NCBI RefSeq assembly: GCF_001411555.2
Contig: NC_049901.1
Coordinates: forward strand, 35,040,838-35,104,837
Source: Juglans regia
Taxonomy: Eukaryota > Streptophyta > Magnoliopsida > Fagales > Juglandaceae
Direction of reading: 5' to 3'
Length of the DNA stretch: 64,000 nt
Shown here: positions 47,619-60,600 of the stretch, piece by piece
Numbering within the stretch: the stretch's first letter is position 1
Layout: the number at the start of each line of letters is the position of its first letter
The notes under the pieces: model-generated
What the model was told of the DNA's origin: nothing
The model's database searches: none
Seen by the model: the letters and a program-made list of their open reading frames with translations, nothing else
Translations under genes and position numbers: made by a program

Positions 47619-48252
47619 TGCATGAAGTACTTATTGCTAGCACAAAATACAAGAAAACCCCAGAGAGAGAAAGTGGGACTGCATTAGGTGAGAGCGGGTG
47701 AAAAAAAAATACAAGTCATGAAAAAAGAAGGAAAGAGAAAAGAGTTAAAAAGAAAAAGTGGGACTCAAATTGTCAGATCGATTGTATCCCGACTGCGTGC
47801 ATGGACTACATATAGAGTTTTTTGAAATGGAAATGTTTTGGATTCCGAATTCGAAACCTAAAATGTATCTTGAATGAGATTTTATTTTATTTTTTGTTTT
47901 TTTACCAAATGATTAAAAAAATATTTTTAAATGATATTGTGATTTTTTTACTTTTTTAAAAAATATTTATGATAATTAAAAATATATATAAAAAAAAAAT
48001 CTATTTGAGACACATTTTAGATCTCAAATTCAAAACCCATATTAGTTCTCTTTTCGAAAACACCATCAATTGACAGGTTGCCAACCTTTTGGATTAAACA
48101 AATAGAGATTAGATCACGATCAGCTCGTTCGATGAATTAACCTCGATCATCTCAATATTGTGGCCTGCATAGTGCATGCACAGCGCGCGCGCAGGCATTA
48201 CTATCAGGCCATGAAATTAAGGCACGTCGTTAGCTAGCCAGACTGATCATCA

Positions 48253-48253
48253 G

Positions 48254-48298
<45 letters not shown>
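48253..48298. repeat. (TA)n microsatellite
   Basis: Pure TA alternation. Further long (TA)n tracts lie at about 49548-49590 and 50765-50818. Confidence 0.95.
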
Positions 48299-48301
<3 letters not shown>

Positions 48302-48309
48302 GCGCCTTG

Positions 48310-48387
48310 CGATATACTTAAAAGTGGCTATGCATGTACTGTTTATTACTGTTGATGTTACTGTTCATCAACAGTAATAAACAGTGT

Positions 48388-48444
<57 letters not shown>

Positions 48445-49546
48445 TTGTTTATATTACCTTCATTACCGTTCATCAACAATAATGAACAGTATAAAGTTTT
48501 TTTTTTTCGCATGTTTTTTTCCGCAATTGTTTATATTATCTCTCTCTTTAAATAGACTTTTTTTTGTATTCATCTAAAGAGTAAAATAAATTATTACTTC
48601 TGTCAAATGCTTGCTTTATAGTCGGATTGTTATGTAATTGTTATTTATAATTCTTGAAGTTTTAGTGATTATATTAGAATTTGTAAAAGCAAGTATATAT
48701 AATTGAATTGATTGGATCAAATTTGTGTGATAAGTATTTTTTAGATTTTTATTTAAGTTATTTAGACTTTTATAGAGTAATACTAAAAGTGATATATCAT
48801 TTTTAATCTTCAGATTTAATCTAACGGTAGAAGTTTAAATATTGATTTAAACTAACATAAAATAGATAATTAAAATATAAATATTCTATCATACACTTAA
48901 AATTAACTTCAATTTATATATATATATATATATATTTGTCGATATCTTAAAAGAGGCTATCCTATTACTGTTAATCAACAGTAATGAACAGTAAATAAGC
49001 TGTGTGGTTTTTTTTTTCGCATATTCATATACTGTTCATTACTGTTATGAACAGTAAAGAGGGTTTTTTTTTTTTTTTCATGTTTGTTTTGTTTTTTTGT
49101 TTCTTTTTAGGTTCGTCTGTGTGAATGTCAATGTGCGACGTAATACCACAATTGTGAGTGGGGAATGAAAGAGAGAGAGAAATGAAAGGTGGGGAAAAAT
49201 ATTGGTTTATAGGTTTTAAATTACAACTCTTCATCTTTAATTTTCAGATTTAATCTAACGATAGAAGTTTAAATATTGATTTAAACTAACATAAAATAGA
49301 TAATTAAAATACTAATTTTTTATCATTAAATAAATAATAAAATTTTACTGTACATTTTTAAGAAAAAAAATTATCTAATTAATTTGAATTTTTAATATAA
49401 TTTAAATTTCATAATAAATGATGAACATAAATAAATAATAATTTTATTTTTATACATTAAAATATTTTAATATTCAAAGTTATATTTTATTTTTTTCTTT
49501 AATTTGATAGATGTGGCAAACGTGCTTTGCACGTTTATCACCACTA

Positions 49547-49547
<1 letters not shown>
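48310..49547 (+). mobile_element. Helitron-like non-autonomous element, copy 1
   Basis: The right end has the 17-base hairpin AACGTGCTTTGCACGTT (49519-49535), 8 bases, then CTAG (49544-49547) followed by T, the standard 3' end of Helitrons (hairpin, then CTRR). The left end near GATATACTTAAAAGTGGC has no inverted repeat with the right end. Inside, a block starting TTCAGATTTAATCTAACG occurs twice (about 48815 and 49247), and ACTGTTCATTACTGTT hairpins recur. No Rep/helicase is present. The left boundary is approximate. Confidence 0.6.
48391..48440. repeat. Poly(T) run of 50
   Basis: Uninterrupted T50; possibly expanded, possibly a sequencing-length artefact. Confidence 0.95.
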
Positions 49548-49593
<46 letters not shown>

Positions 49594-49642
49594 CTTTGTC
49601 ATATTTTACATATGATAAAGTTATTATTAAATAATAATTTGT

Positions 49643-50763
49643 AAGTGGCTATGTATGTACTGTTTATTACTGTTACCTTCATTACCGTTCATCAACAATA
49701 ATTAACAGTGTAAAGTTTTTTTTTTTTTTTTCGCATGTTTTTTTCTGCAAGTGTTTATATTATCTCTTTCTCTTTAAATAGACTTTTTTTTGTATTCATC
49801 TAAAGAGTAAAATAAATTATTACTTCTATCAAATGCTTGCTTTATAGTCGGATTGTTATGTAATTGTTATTTATAATTCTTGAATTTTTAGTGATTATAT
49901 TAGAATTTGTAAAAGCAAGTATATATAATTGAATTGATTGGATCAAATTTGTGTGATAAGTATTTTTTAGATTTTTATTTAAGTTATTTAGACTTTTATA
50001 AAGTAATACTAAAAGTGATATATCATTTTTAATCTTCAGATTTAATCTAACGGTAGAAGTTTAAATATTGATTTAAACTAACATAAAATAGATAATTAAA
50101 ATATAAATATTCTATCATACACTTAAAATTAACTTCAATTTATATATATATATTTGTCGATATCTTAAAAGAGGCTATCCTATTACTGTTAATCAACAGT
50201 AATGAACAGTAAATAAGCTGTGTGGTTTTTTTTTTCGCATATTCCTATACTGTTCATTACTGTTATGAACAGTAAATAGGTTTTTTTTTTTTTTTTCACG
50301 TTTGTTTTGTTTTTTTGTTTCTTTTAGGTTCGTCTGTGTGAATGTCAATGTGCGACGTAATACCACAATTGTGCGTGGGGAATGAAAGAGAGAGAGAAAT
50401 GAAAGGTGGGGAAAAATATTGGTTTATAGGTTTTAAATTACAACTCTTCATCTTTAATTTTCAGATTTAATCTAACGATAGAAGTTTAAATATTGATTTA
50501 AACTAACATAAAATAGATAATTAAAATACTAATTTTTTATCATTAAATAAATAATAAAATTTTACTGTACATTTTTAAGAAAAAAAATTATCTAATTAAT
50601 TTGAATTTTTAATATAATTTAAATTTCATAATAAATGATGAACATAAATAAATAATAATTTTATTTTTATACATTAAAATATTTTAATATTCAAAGTTAT
50701 ATATATATATTTTTTTTAATTTGATAGATGTGGCAAACGTGCTTTGCACGTTTATCACCACTA

Positions 50764-50764
<1 letters not shown>
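49643..50764 (+). mobile_element. Helitron-like element, copy 2
   Basis: Near-identical to copy 1, offset 1217-1218 bp, with the same hairpin at 50736-50752 and CTAG at 50761-50764. It lacks about 115 bp found near the start of copy 1, including T50. Confidence 0.6.
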
Positions 50765-50822
<58 letters not shown>

Positions 50823-50872
50823 CTTTGTCATATTTTACATATGATAAAGTTATTATTAAATAATAATTTGTA

Positions 50873-53018
50873 TATAATTATATAATAAAATAATATTATT
50901 TTAAATTTAATTTGACTTTTTATTTTGATTTGATGTGTTTAAATATAATAAAAAAATATTATTATATTTAAATTATCTATAAATTGTAAATGGATTTTTA
51001 GCCTATCACTTCCCTTTACATATTAAACGAAGAGATATTAGACCGAAGGATGCCACATTTCAGTTTTTGAATGATTCATCATATAAAATACTTAAAATAA
51101 AAACTACACAGTTCTAACTCCTCTTTTCACCTTGGCACACGGCCTCCCTCCCTTCCGCTAGGATGAAATCACATTTCCGGCGTGGGTTTGAAGTGTCTTT
51201 GAGCATGGTTTGCCTCCCTCCTCCCTCACGTCTCTATTTTAGATTTTCTTGCAAGATTGGTCTGAAGTGTTGTGAATCTTGTTTAGTTCCTTAAACTAGG
51301 GTGAATCCATGACCACTTGTTTCGATCGTGAATCTGTCTCAACTTTTATTTTTTTTTCTAATTTTATTTATTTCTTACCACTTGTTTGTTAGTTGAGAAG
51401 AATTAGAAGGAAAATAAGAATACTGGCATTAGAATAGTCAAATATTAGTCAAATCTAAATTTTCTTAAAATCAGTTGTAGTGGACTTGTCAAATTACTCT
51501 AAGTCAAGTTATGACTCATAAATGGAAAACCAAAATCATATTTTGTGAGTTACTATTCATCCAACAAAAGAATATTTTATTAAAAAAGTTCATTTTCTCT
51601 TCCTTTCTTTTTCTTTTCTCTTCCTTTCTTTTTCATATTAAATAATTTGACAATATTAATTATATTATTAATTAATATATGAAGTGTATTTATAAAATTT
51701 AAAAAGATTTTAAAAAACACTAACAACCCATCTATAATTTGTCTACTACTTCTTTATAAAATATAATTTTTTTAAATTTTAGATACATCAAATTAAAATA
51801 AAAAGGCAAAATCAAATTTTTAAAAAATATTATTTTATTTAATAATAATTTAACAGTAATAAATTAGTTGGTTGTTTATCATTTCTCAACTTACAATGCT
51901 CTGAAGTTGTGAACAAAAGTTTATGAACCGTGCTACAGCCCCCGCTCCCTCTCCCGCTCTCAGTCCCGCTCAGTGTAAAATATAGTGTTTTTTTATTTTA
52001 TTTTTTTATACATATATTTTTTTAACACTATAAAATATTTTTTAAAAAAATAAAAAAATTATAATATTATTAAAAAATACTTACTTAATCATTAAGTAAA
52101 AAAAAATATATTAAAAAAATAAAAAAAAATGTAGCGGGACCGGGAGTGATGATAGTAGCATTATTCAAAGATAAAACTGTTGGAGGAAATCGAAATCAGG
52201 AGTTATTGAATGCGTGAGTGCACTTTTTTTAATTGTCACTTGCTGTCAGCTCAATCAGTCGATTATCGGTCTAAGCGGTCGGGTTTCGTACCATTATCAC
52301 CAGCACGCGCGAGTACTACGTGCTAGTAGAAGAGATATCTGAAGATTATTCCCACAAACCAGAAAACGCAGGGAATTAATTACTATCATTTTTACGTATA
52401 TACTATATACGGGTATGAGAATTGTTATATATATATATAGATAGATTATATAAAAATAAAAGTAACGTTAGAGAGAAGTCATTATAGTAATGTATATTTT
52501 GTATTCACTGCGTGACTATTTCTAATTGATTATTTCTAATACTCACTTGGAAAGATGTGTTGTCTACATGATGCCATATCATGTGTACAAAATAAATGCT
52601 TTCAATAGTGACTTATATCTATATTTATTCTAAAAATAAACTCACAAATTAACGTGACTTTATAACATCCGTTAGATACTTTACAATAAAAATAACTTTA
52701 TAATTTTACGTATCACATTAAATCACGTCAGTTTGTAGGTTTATTTTTATATAATCGACTAAATTATTTTTCTAGGAGTATTTATTTGAATAACAAGCTG
52801 CCGAAAATAAATAACACGATCACCGTATAAAAATCCATTGGAAATCTTACATTATTGTTATGTAACTACACATAGAGCCGGCTGGGCACCAAAACAAAGT
52901 CACATAAAATCTTACTGGACACCCAGTAGTACTATTTATTCGTTTCAAGTACATTTGAACTGAATTATTCATTCCAGCTCTGCCTAGACATACTTACTAT
53001 GAGTACTAGCAAGTCAAA
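50873..53018. other. Downstream flank of the MYB gene, no gene seen
   Basis: AT-rich non-coding DNA. 51930-52160 is a short member of the MITE family at 41665-42205 (GTGCTACAGCCCCCGCTCCC ... AGCGGGACCGGGAGTG). 52610-52770 is a foldback with AAAATAAACTCACAAATTAACGTGA against TCACGTCAGTTTGTAGGTTTATTTTT, a further MITE. Confidence 0.5.
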
Positions 53019-54379
53019 TTATTCTTCAAACCATTCCGCACCAGAATTAAGAAGTGATGAGAAAGAGTACTGGAGATTTGGAGCCACATAATTCATTGTT
53101 TGAACACATGAGTTGCTTATCTTCCAATCTTGCAGCATATCCCGATGATCAGAGTACTGCATTAGAGGTGGTTGGTCTGCAGAAACTGGCGATAAATCAT
53201 TACTCATGTTATCGTCACTACAATTGAAATCACAAACACCTGAGAAGTCTGAGTTGAGAAGATCCGATAAGCAAATATCCCCCAAGTTGAAATTCATCAC
53301 CAAATCCGACGACTGATTATTATTATGATCTCCTGATGATCCTGTAGTAGTAGGAGTAGTAGTAACAAGTGATAATAACTCATCGAATGTACCAGATAAC
53401 TCCGTGGTCTTGTTTATGGAATGATGTTGACCATCCATCGGCATTAATCCTACCCCGATCACGTTGGTCTCCAAATTTTCTTTACATGATGACTTGTTTG
53501 GTTGTGGGGTCGGAAGAAGTTTAGAGCTGCACCTGAATGCTTTGGTCCGGATCACATTGGAGTTCGTGCAGGTTTTCGATATTGGTGATGATGGTAAGGT
53601 GCTTGTGTCAATGGAGGACATCAGGTTGATCGTTGGTACTGGATTAAAATTGTTTTCATCGGTATAACCTGAAAGCATAGGAGTCGTTGAAACTGCAGGT
53701 GGCGGAAAATTGTTTTCATCTGAATGCCCTGAAAGCTTTGGAGGAATCGAAACGGCAGTACTGATTTGCTGGTTTTGAACTTTTTTTCCCAGGTTGGTGT
53801 TCCAGTAGTTTTTTATTTCATTGTCTGTTCGGCCCGGAAGCCTCCCAGCAATTAGAGACCATCTATAAAAACCGCAAAAAGATATATAAGATCATTTAGC
53901 TGCCTGATTAACTTAATACATCCATCCATCGTTAAATACATTAGAGTTTTTATTAGCTAGAAGAGATTCAAAACCTGTTTCCCAGAAGTTTGTGGAGCCT
54001 AATGATGAGTTCCTCTTCATCCGGTCCCATGTTACCTCTCTTGATATCTGGTCTCAGGTAGTTCAACCATCGAAGCCTGCAGCTCTTCCCACATCTTTTC
54101 AGACCTGCTCCAAACGTCCATGCATATTGTAACGTTCATTTAATTCTTACTTAAAAGTAATAAAATATTAAACAAACATGAATAATTAAAGTTGGGAATT
54201 GAATCTCTCTTCGTTTAAATATATATAGATCATGATCGATCAGTACCTGCATTTTTGGGAAGGTTTCTCCATTTGCCTTCACCATTGATTCTAATGTACT
54301 CTATGAGAATATCATCTTCTTGAGATGTCCAAGCACCTTTGTTTAAGCCCTCCTTAGCACAACAAGGGCTCCTCCCCAT
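53019..54379 (-). CDS. TT2-like: R2R3-MYB transcription factor, TT2/MYB123-like
   Basis: Three exons with GT-AG borders: 54247-54379 (133 bp), 53975-54104 (130 bp), 53019-53862 (844 bp); 368 residues, no lesion. The 133/130-bp exons and intron phases are standard for R2R3-MYBs. The protein starts [19 protein letters not shown]2 contains [21 protein letters not shown]3 contains [20 protein letters not shown] then [20 protein letters not shown], which includes the [D/E]L-x2-R-x3-L-x6-L-x3-R site that binds bHLH partners. After the repeats [14 protein letters not shown] resembles a conserved motif of subgroup 5 (TT2) regulators, which with bHLH and WD40 proteins switch on proanthocyanidin genes. 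The C-terminus is acidic and Ser/Asn-rich, ending SGAEWFEE. Other MYB subgroups that share the bHLH motif are less likely because of the VIRTKA motif. Confidence 0.92.
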
Positions 54380-54463
54380 TTGGCACTGTTCGTCTCAATC
54401 GATGTGATGTTTCCGCCTTGTAATTGAATGTTGGTTATGGTCTAGAGGGAGCGAGCAATGGTG

Positions 54464-54472
54464 CTTATATAG
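54464..54472 (-). promoter_or_regulatory. TATA box of the MYB gene
   Basis: CTATATAAG on the - strand about 90 bp upstream of the start codon, well placed for a leader of about 60 bp. An ATAACCAAC word (MYB-type site) lies between it and the ATG, near 54430-54440. Confidence 0.6.
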
Positions 54473-54479
54473 AAGGTTT

Positions 54480-55938
54480 TTTGCCGTATAATTAACTAGC
54501 TTTTATATTTTTGTGATTAAAATATTATATAAAAAACAATACTGCGTGTGTCTCGTGGTCATGTATGTAGTCCCTTTGTCTTATTCAAAACCAACTTGCC
54601 TTAAATAATATTTCTCTCACTTATAATTTACGTGTCTCGTGGTCACGTGGTCCTACTTCATATTCAAACTAAACGGCCTACTTTGCAATTACAAGTAACT
54701 TCGATTTATCTCAATTTATTTTATTTTATTATTATAATTTTTTTAAAATTTATAATAAATAATTTAATTTTTTTAAAATTTAAAACAATTTTATTAAATT
54801 ATCATTTAAAATATAATAAATAATTTAATTTTTATTCTATTATTTATAAATCATTTCAATTCGTTTTAATTTATCTCTTAATTCAAACCACCGTATCTTT
54901 TCAGGCAAATCCCAGTCCAGAGTAGGAAAAAAAAAAGAACAATTATTGAAGGGCTGGCTTTTGGAAACATGCTCACTGAGGGACAAGCTTTTTTGGGTGC
55001 AAATTAAATAAGTAATAGAGTACTGAAGACAAGACGATGTAACCTGCTTCAATTTAATATTGTCCGCTCCTTCCTTATACAATATAATGCAAGAGATGCA
55101 TTAATATTCAAGATGGTGAGAATTTATATAATATTATAAATATATATATATATTTTCAAAGTGAGAAGCCAGAAGATGGGATATTCGAGGAGATAGCAGC
55201 TTAGGTAGTAGCTATGGCAATAGAGTGTAAAACTTAAATCTCCATATAACTCACCAGCCATCTTTTAATTATTGTGTCTTATCTCCAACTAACATTCTCA
55301 CTGCAGACGATTGAAAGTTTGTTGTACAACACAAGGCAGGCCAGCAAGGACCCTGTCCCCCTGATCCGGCCTATCTTTCCTTCAAATTAATAAGAAACGT
55401 GTCGGAAGATGATCAGCGTGTGATGACAGATCAGGCAGTAATGATCAGCATCCACATCTTTAATTTAAGAGAAATGATACTTGCAGTCGTGAGCGTGTAG
55501 TCGCCGTGCAGTCGCTTTGAAAAAAGTGAATAAATAAGGGACCCACCTGAAAAGAAATTAATTTTTTAATAATAGACCCCACTCTTTTTCAAAACGACTG
55601 CACGGCATTTACGCATTCCACGACTGTATGTAACATTGCTCTTAATTTAAATCTACCAGGGTGATCATTGAAATCAAACTATCAATATAATAACGCATGC
55701 TGCAGCTCTATGGCCCATTCTGAACCCTTTTGGACAATCTGCTAGCTTCTCCATCGTCATTATATAGCTATGATGCTTTTTAAAAGTTTCTGTCATTGGT
55801 ACATATATCAGCGTTACGCTTGATGATATAGTCCTCACTTAAATTTAGAAACTAATAATAGATAAAAAAAAAAAAAAATGGACAAGACATATTGTAATTA
55901 AGCTAGTTGGGATGTCCCGGTCAGCAGCTACGAATCAG
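54480..55938. other. Upstream flank of the MYB gene
   Basis: No gene is seen. 54697-54892 is a decayed Tourist-like MITE; 55476-55645 is a second MITE. Further promoter signals cannot be told from the AT-rich background. Confidence 0.5.
55476..55645. mobile_element. MITE with GCAGTCGTGA/CACGACTGTA ends, second copy
   Basis: Same family as 45468-45637: AAGAGAAATGATACTTGCAG at one end and GACTGTATGTAACATTGCTC then TT at the other, with CAGTCGCTTTGAAAAAAGTG against CACTCTTTTTCAAAACGACTG inside. Confidence 0.65.
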
Positions 55939-56073
55939 CACTACAAGAAAAACGGATATTTATGATTTTTTTAATAATTAAAATGATTATTTATAACGAA
56001 ACAGACTCATTTTAACTGAAATAATCATTTTATTAGAAATAATTGATCGTAAATAAACAGTTTTCTTGTAATG
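55939..56073. mobile_element. CACTA-type MITE
   Basis: 135 bp from CACTACAAGAAAAACGG to CAGTTTTCTTGTAATG; the ends match the CACTACAAGAAAA consensus with one change at the right. Flanks CAG and CTG differ at one base. The interior AAAATGATTATTT/AAATAATCATTTT words are inverted. Too small to code. Confidence 0.75.
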
Positions 56074-56960
56074 CTGCAGATTTTTAGTTGCAAACAAAGC
56101 CATAACTTAATTTTTTACTACCAAATTAAACCTGGTCCGGATCGGAAGAGCTTAATTATTAATTAGTGAATTTACAATAGGCAAGTGATTAAAAGAAACC
56201 GGCCTGTGCACAAGTATACTGGTGATAGCAGATTACAAAACTTGTGTTAAAAGTTTCAAATTAAAGTTAAAAAAGTGAAAATGGTTGTGTTTGAATTTTA
56301 ATAATATGTCATCTCGTGGCAGCGTGAAAGTATCACTTGTCTATGAGAGTACCGCATGCCTAGCTAACAATTGTTCTATTTTTAAAAATTATTGGATAAT
56401 CCAGAGTTGCTTATACATAATTAGCACCAAATTTTAAGAACATATATATATATATATATAGCCGCGTTTTGTGCTAAGATGAAAATACCAGTACGCTTAC
56501 GTTATCTTGTTTAAAAATCTTCCTATTCAGCTTTTTCTTACAATAAGCACTGTATTCTAGCCATCCGCCGTTTCACATTCGGTCTGATCCTATTTGTTTC
56601 TGTTCACATTTTGAACTTTTGTTGAGTACAGTACGTTGCTACTAGTTTCCAAAATGTTCCAAAAATGGTAGCTAGCAGCCTAGCCCTACATATATTCCAA
56701 AATGGGGTAGCTAGCCATAAAAAACTTCCATAATGGGTAGTGCTAGTTGCCCAGTACAAATTTAACCTTTTTTTTTTTTTAAATATATATATTTTTAACA
56801 TTTTTAAAAAATAAAAAAAATACATTAATATATTAATAATCACTTCTTTAATTAATAAATAAAACAAAAAAATTAAAAAAAATTACATATATAAGAGGTA
56901 CTCAAAATGAGAAGATAAAATAAGACTAATATTATTCTTCAAAAATTGAGTGAAGGTTAT
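56074..56960. other. Intergenic AT-rich DNA
   Basis: No gene is seen. 56640-56730 has three imperfect copies of an AAATGG(G)TAGCTAGC phrase. Confidence 0.45.
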
Positions 56961-57623
56961 AATGGGTGTAAACCGGTCGGTCCGGATCGGAGAAACAGAC
57001 CGGACCGACCAAATGCATAGTCGGTTTCGATCCAGTAAATAAAGAAATTTCGATCTTCGGTCCGGTCCTGGGATGGAGATTTTTTGGACCGGACTGGACA
57101 GGACTAACCGAATAAAAAATAAAAATAAATAAAATATTATATATATTATTTATATAATAATTGTACAATTAACAATATAAAATTTTAAATATGTTATTAA
57201 TACTTGTTAATATTCTATAAATTAATAATATTTTATATATATCTTCATCTAACTTATCACTATTAACAATATAAAATTTTGAATATATTATTAACACTTG
57301 TTAATATTCTATGAATTAACTAACATATAATATCAATTAGTTTTTTTTTTTTTTGATGAAGAGCCCAGAATCACCTGTCCACGAGTGATCCCGTCCCGAT
57401 TATATTAATAAACCCTCACTTATGGAGGAGGAAAACCGTGGTTACATACCAATACCTGGCGTTACAATATAAAAATCCGAAACCAGATATTAAAAGAAAA
57501 ACCTAGTATATCTAGAGAAAATTACAAAAACAACCTCCTCACCTGCAAAAAAACCATTAGCACAACAAACATATACAATAAAATCTAACCAAACCAACAC
57601 AACAACCAAATAGAACCAGATTC

Positions 57624-60600
57624 TTAATTCTGACAGCACCTCAAAGAAGGTAACCCAAGTTTATCCAACCGAAGTAAACCTCGAGGGACCCTAGGCAATT
57701 CTCCAGCTATATTCCAATCCATATTAAGACCAGCTGCCCCACTCCGAGCCAACCATTCAGCAACTTTATTACCTTCCCTATAAACATGCCTAACTGTGCA
57801 AACCATCGAATCCATAAGAGCAAGAGTATCCTCCCAGAAATCTTCTAAATACCATATGCCACATCTTCGCCTATTCCACTAAGAGATTACCACTTGAGAG
57901 TCTAATTCTATTTCCACAAAAATAATCCCTAGATTTTTACAAGTTTTAAGACCCTGCAGCAATGCTAACAATTCAGCTTTATTATTGGAACCAAAACTAA
58001 TATAAGAATTAAAAGCATGAACCAAGTGACCCTGATCATTTCTAATAATACCACCCACCCCCGAAGGCCCTGGATTTCCTAGACTACTACCATCTGTATT
58101 CAATTTAAACCACCCTGGAGCAGGTTTTTGCTAAGTCACAATTTTAATAAACTGCCTCACGGGAGCTTTAGAAGGAATATGCAAAGCATTTAAAATCTGA
58201 AGATCATACATAGAACATTTTTTTACGTTTTTCATATCATGGCTACAAGAGCTCATCCAATTTTTGATCATTTGCCAAACCGCACTAACAGATTGAATCC
58301 GCCCCTCCATACGGGCAGTGCATCTTCTACGCCAAAGATGCCAACTAATAATCGACGGAAGTAACCCCACAAGAATCCCCACTTGAGAATCAGTTGACGC
58401 ACGTCTTAACCAAGCCGTCACTGTCTCCATCCAAGTATGACCAAGAGGTAAACCAAAAATATTAGCACAATAACACCATATATTAAATGCAAACTCTCCT
58501 CCAAACAAAACATGGTTTTGGTCCTCATACTTACCTTCTTCACAGCAATCACAACGAGAGACAATCGGGACCCCAATCCTTCTAAGACTATCATCAACAC
58601 TCAAAACTATGTTCCATGCCCTCCACATAAAAACCGAAATTTTAAGAGGCAACAACCTATGCCATATCCATGGATGCCAATCCAAAGTAGAACCTCTAAT
58701 TCTAATACAATCCCATGCTGATTTAGTAGAAAAATTTCCACTCTCATGTTTAGTCCAGATTAATACGTCCGAACCCTCCTTACAACCGGCCAAAGCTTCA
58801 ACAATATCGTCAACATTCTCTTGACCAACTAAAGAAATCAAAAGGTCCATATCCCAACTATTATTCAGCATACACTCATTTACTGTAATCTGCGGATTCC
58901 CCACCATCTGGACCTCCTCCAATAAAGGACCCCTATCTTTCCATTTATCATACCAGAAAAAAATATTCCCCTCCCTCACTTTCCATCTTGAATTATTAAG
59001 CACATCGGGAATACTCTTCATAATCATTTTTCAAAATCTAGAACCTTTTTAGTATCAATGAGAGACCAAGGAGAAGATCCCACATATTTTCCTTTAAAAA
59101 AAATTTGCCCATAAGGATTTACCCTCAATTAAATTCCATGCAAGCCGCATATGCAATGCTTTTTGCATGTCCTCTAATTTACGCAATCCTAGGCCCCCTT
59201 CCTTTTCTGGCTTACAAATATTTTCCCACGACACCCATTTTTTTTTACTTTTACCATTAACCTCCCCCCAAAAAAATGTACTCACCATACGATTTAGAGC
59301 TTTAATAATTGATTGAGGAACCTGCAAAACAGCAAATAAATATAAAGCCATACTAGAAAGCACGTGCCGAAGAAGTATTAGACGGCCACCTGATGAAAGT
59401 ATCTTCATTTTCCAACCACTAATTTTTTTCCAAACTTTGTTAACCATTTCCTCCAAATGCACATGCTTTAGACGCCCCAATACAATCGGAACCCCTAGAT
59501 ATTTAAAGGGAAAGGAACCTTCTGAGAACCCTGTCAGTCTTTTTAGGGCTCTCTTACGAGCAACATAAATTTTTGAAGAAAAATATATGGCTGTTTTCTC
59601 TTTATTAATCATCTGACCCGACCATGCTTCATACTTTTCAAAAACCAACAAAAGTTCCTTAACATATTTTTTTCCCCCATTCAAAAAAATCACAATATCA
59701 TCTGCGTACATAAGGTGTGAGATCTGAGGAGTACCTCTAGGTTGGGAGAAATTACCAATCTTATGTGATGACACACTCTGCTTCAAAAGACGAGAAAGGA
59801 CTTCCTGAATAATAATAAAAAGATAAGGCGATAATGGGTCCCCCTGACGTAACCCATGACCATTTTGGAAGAAACCTCTCATCGTTCCATTAAGCAAAAC
59901 AGAATACCAAATATTCGAAGTGCAAGCACGGATTAAATCACAAAAAGAAGGAGAGAATCCAAAACAGCGAAAAACCTCCAACAAAAAATTCCAATCTACT
60001 CGATCGTATGCTTTAGCCATATCAACTTTAATCATAATATTTCCTCCATGAGTGTCCTTATTCAAGGAATGAACCATTTACTGAGTAATACTAATATTCT
60101 CAAAAATATTCCTCACAGGTATAAAGGCTCCTTGTTCAAGAGATATTAATTTGGGAAGATAATTTGCCAGACGATTTACTATAATTTTTGAACAAATTTT
60201 ATAAAAAACCGAACACAGACTTATAGGCCTAAATTTGTCAAAACCAGTAGGCACATCTGTCTTCGGAATTAGCACAATAAAAGAAGCCAAAAAGAACCTC
60301 GGAAGCTTTTTGAAAATAAAAAATTCAGAAACGGCTGCGAAGACATCCATCTTAATCACCTCCCAACAAGTTTTAAAAAAACCTGCTCCAAAACCATCTG
60401 GCCCAGGAGAACTGTTTATAGGAATCGAAGAAAGAGCCTCCTTTACTTCATCCAATGAAGGGGTACGACAAAGACATGTACAATCCTCAACATCAATAAC
60501 TGGTGAAATCAAATCTGATAAATCCGAAAGTACTCGTGACTGGTTAGTATTTTTAAGAAAATCCGCAAAATATTCAACAGCTCCATTATGAATTTCTTCT

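Larger units (their letters stand above)
48322..50872. repeat. Tandem duplication containing the Helitron-like element
   Basis: The repeated unit runs past the Helitron end through (TA)n and CAGCTTTGTCATATTTTACA to AATAATTTGTA (about 49642 and 50872). The duplication therefore includes flanking DNA and is not simply two separate insertions. Confidence 0.85.

Noticed and set aside
48318..48555. Open frames over T50/A50 giving poly-Phe or poly-Lys
   Set aside because: Artefact of the homopolymer.
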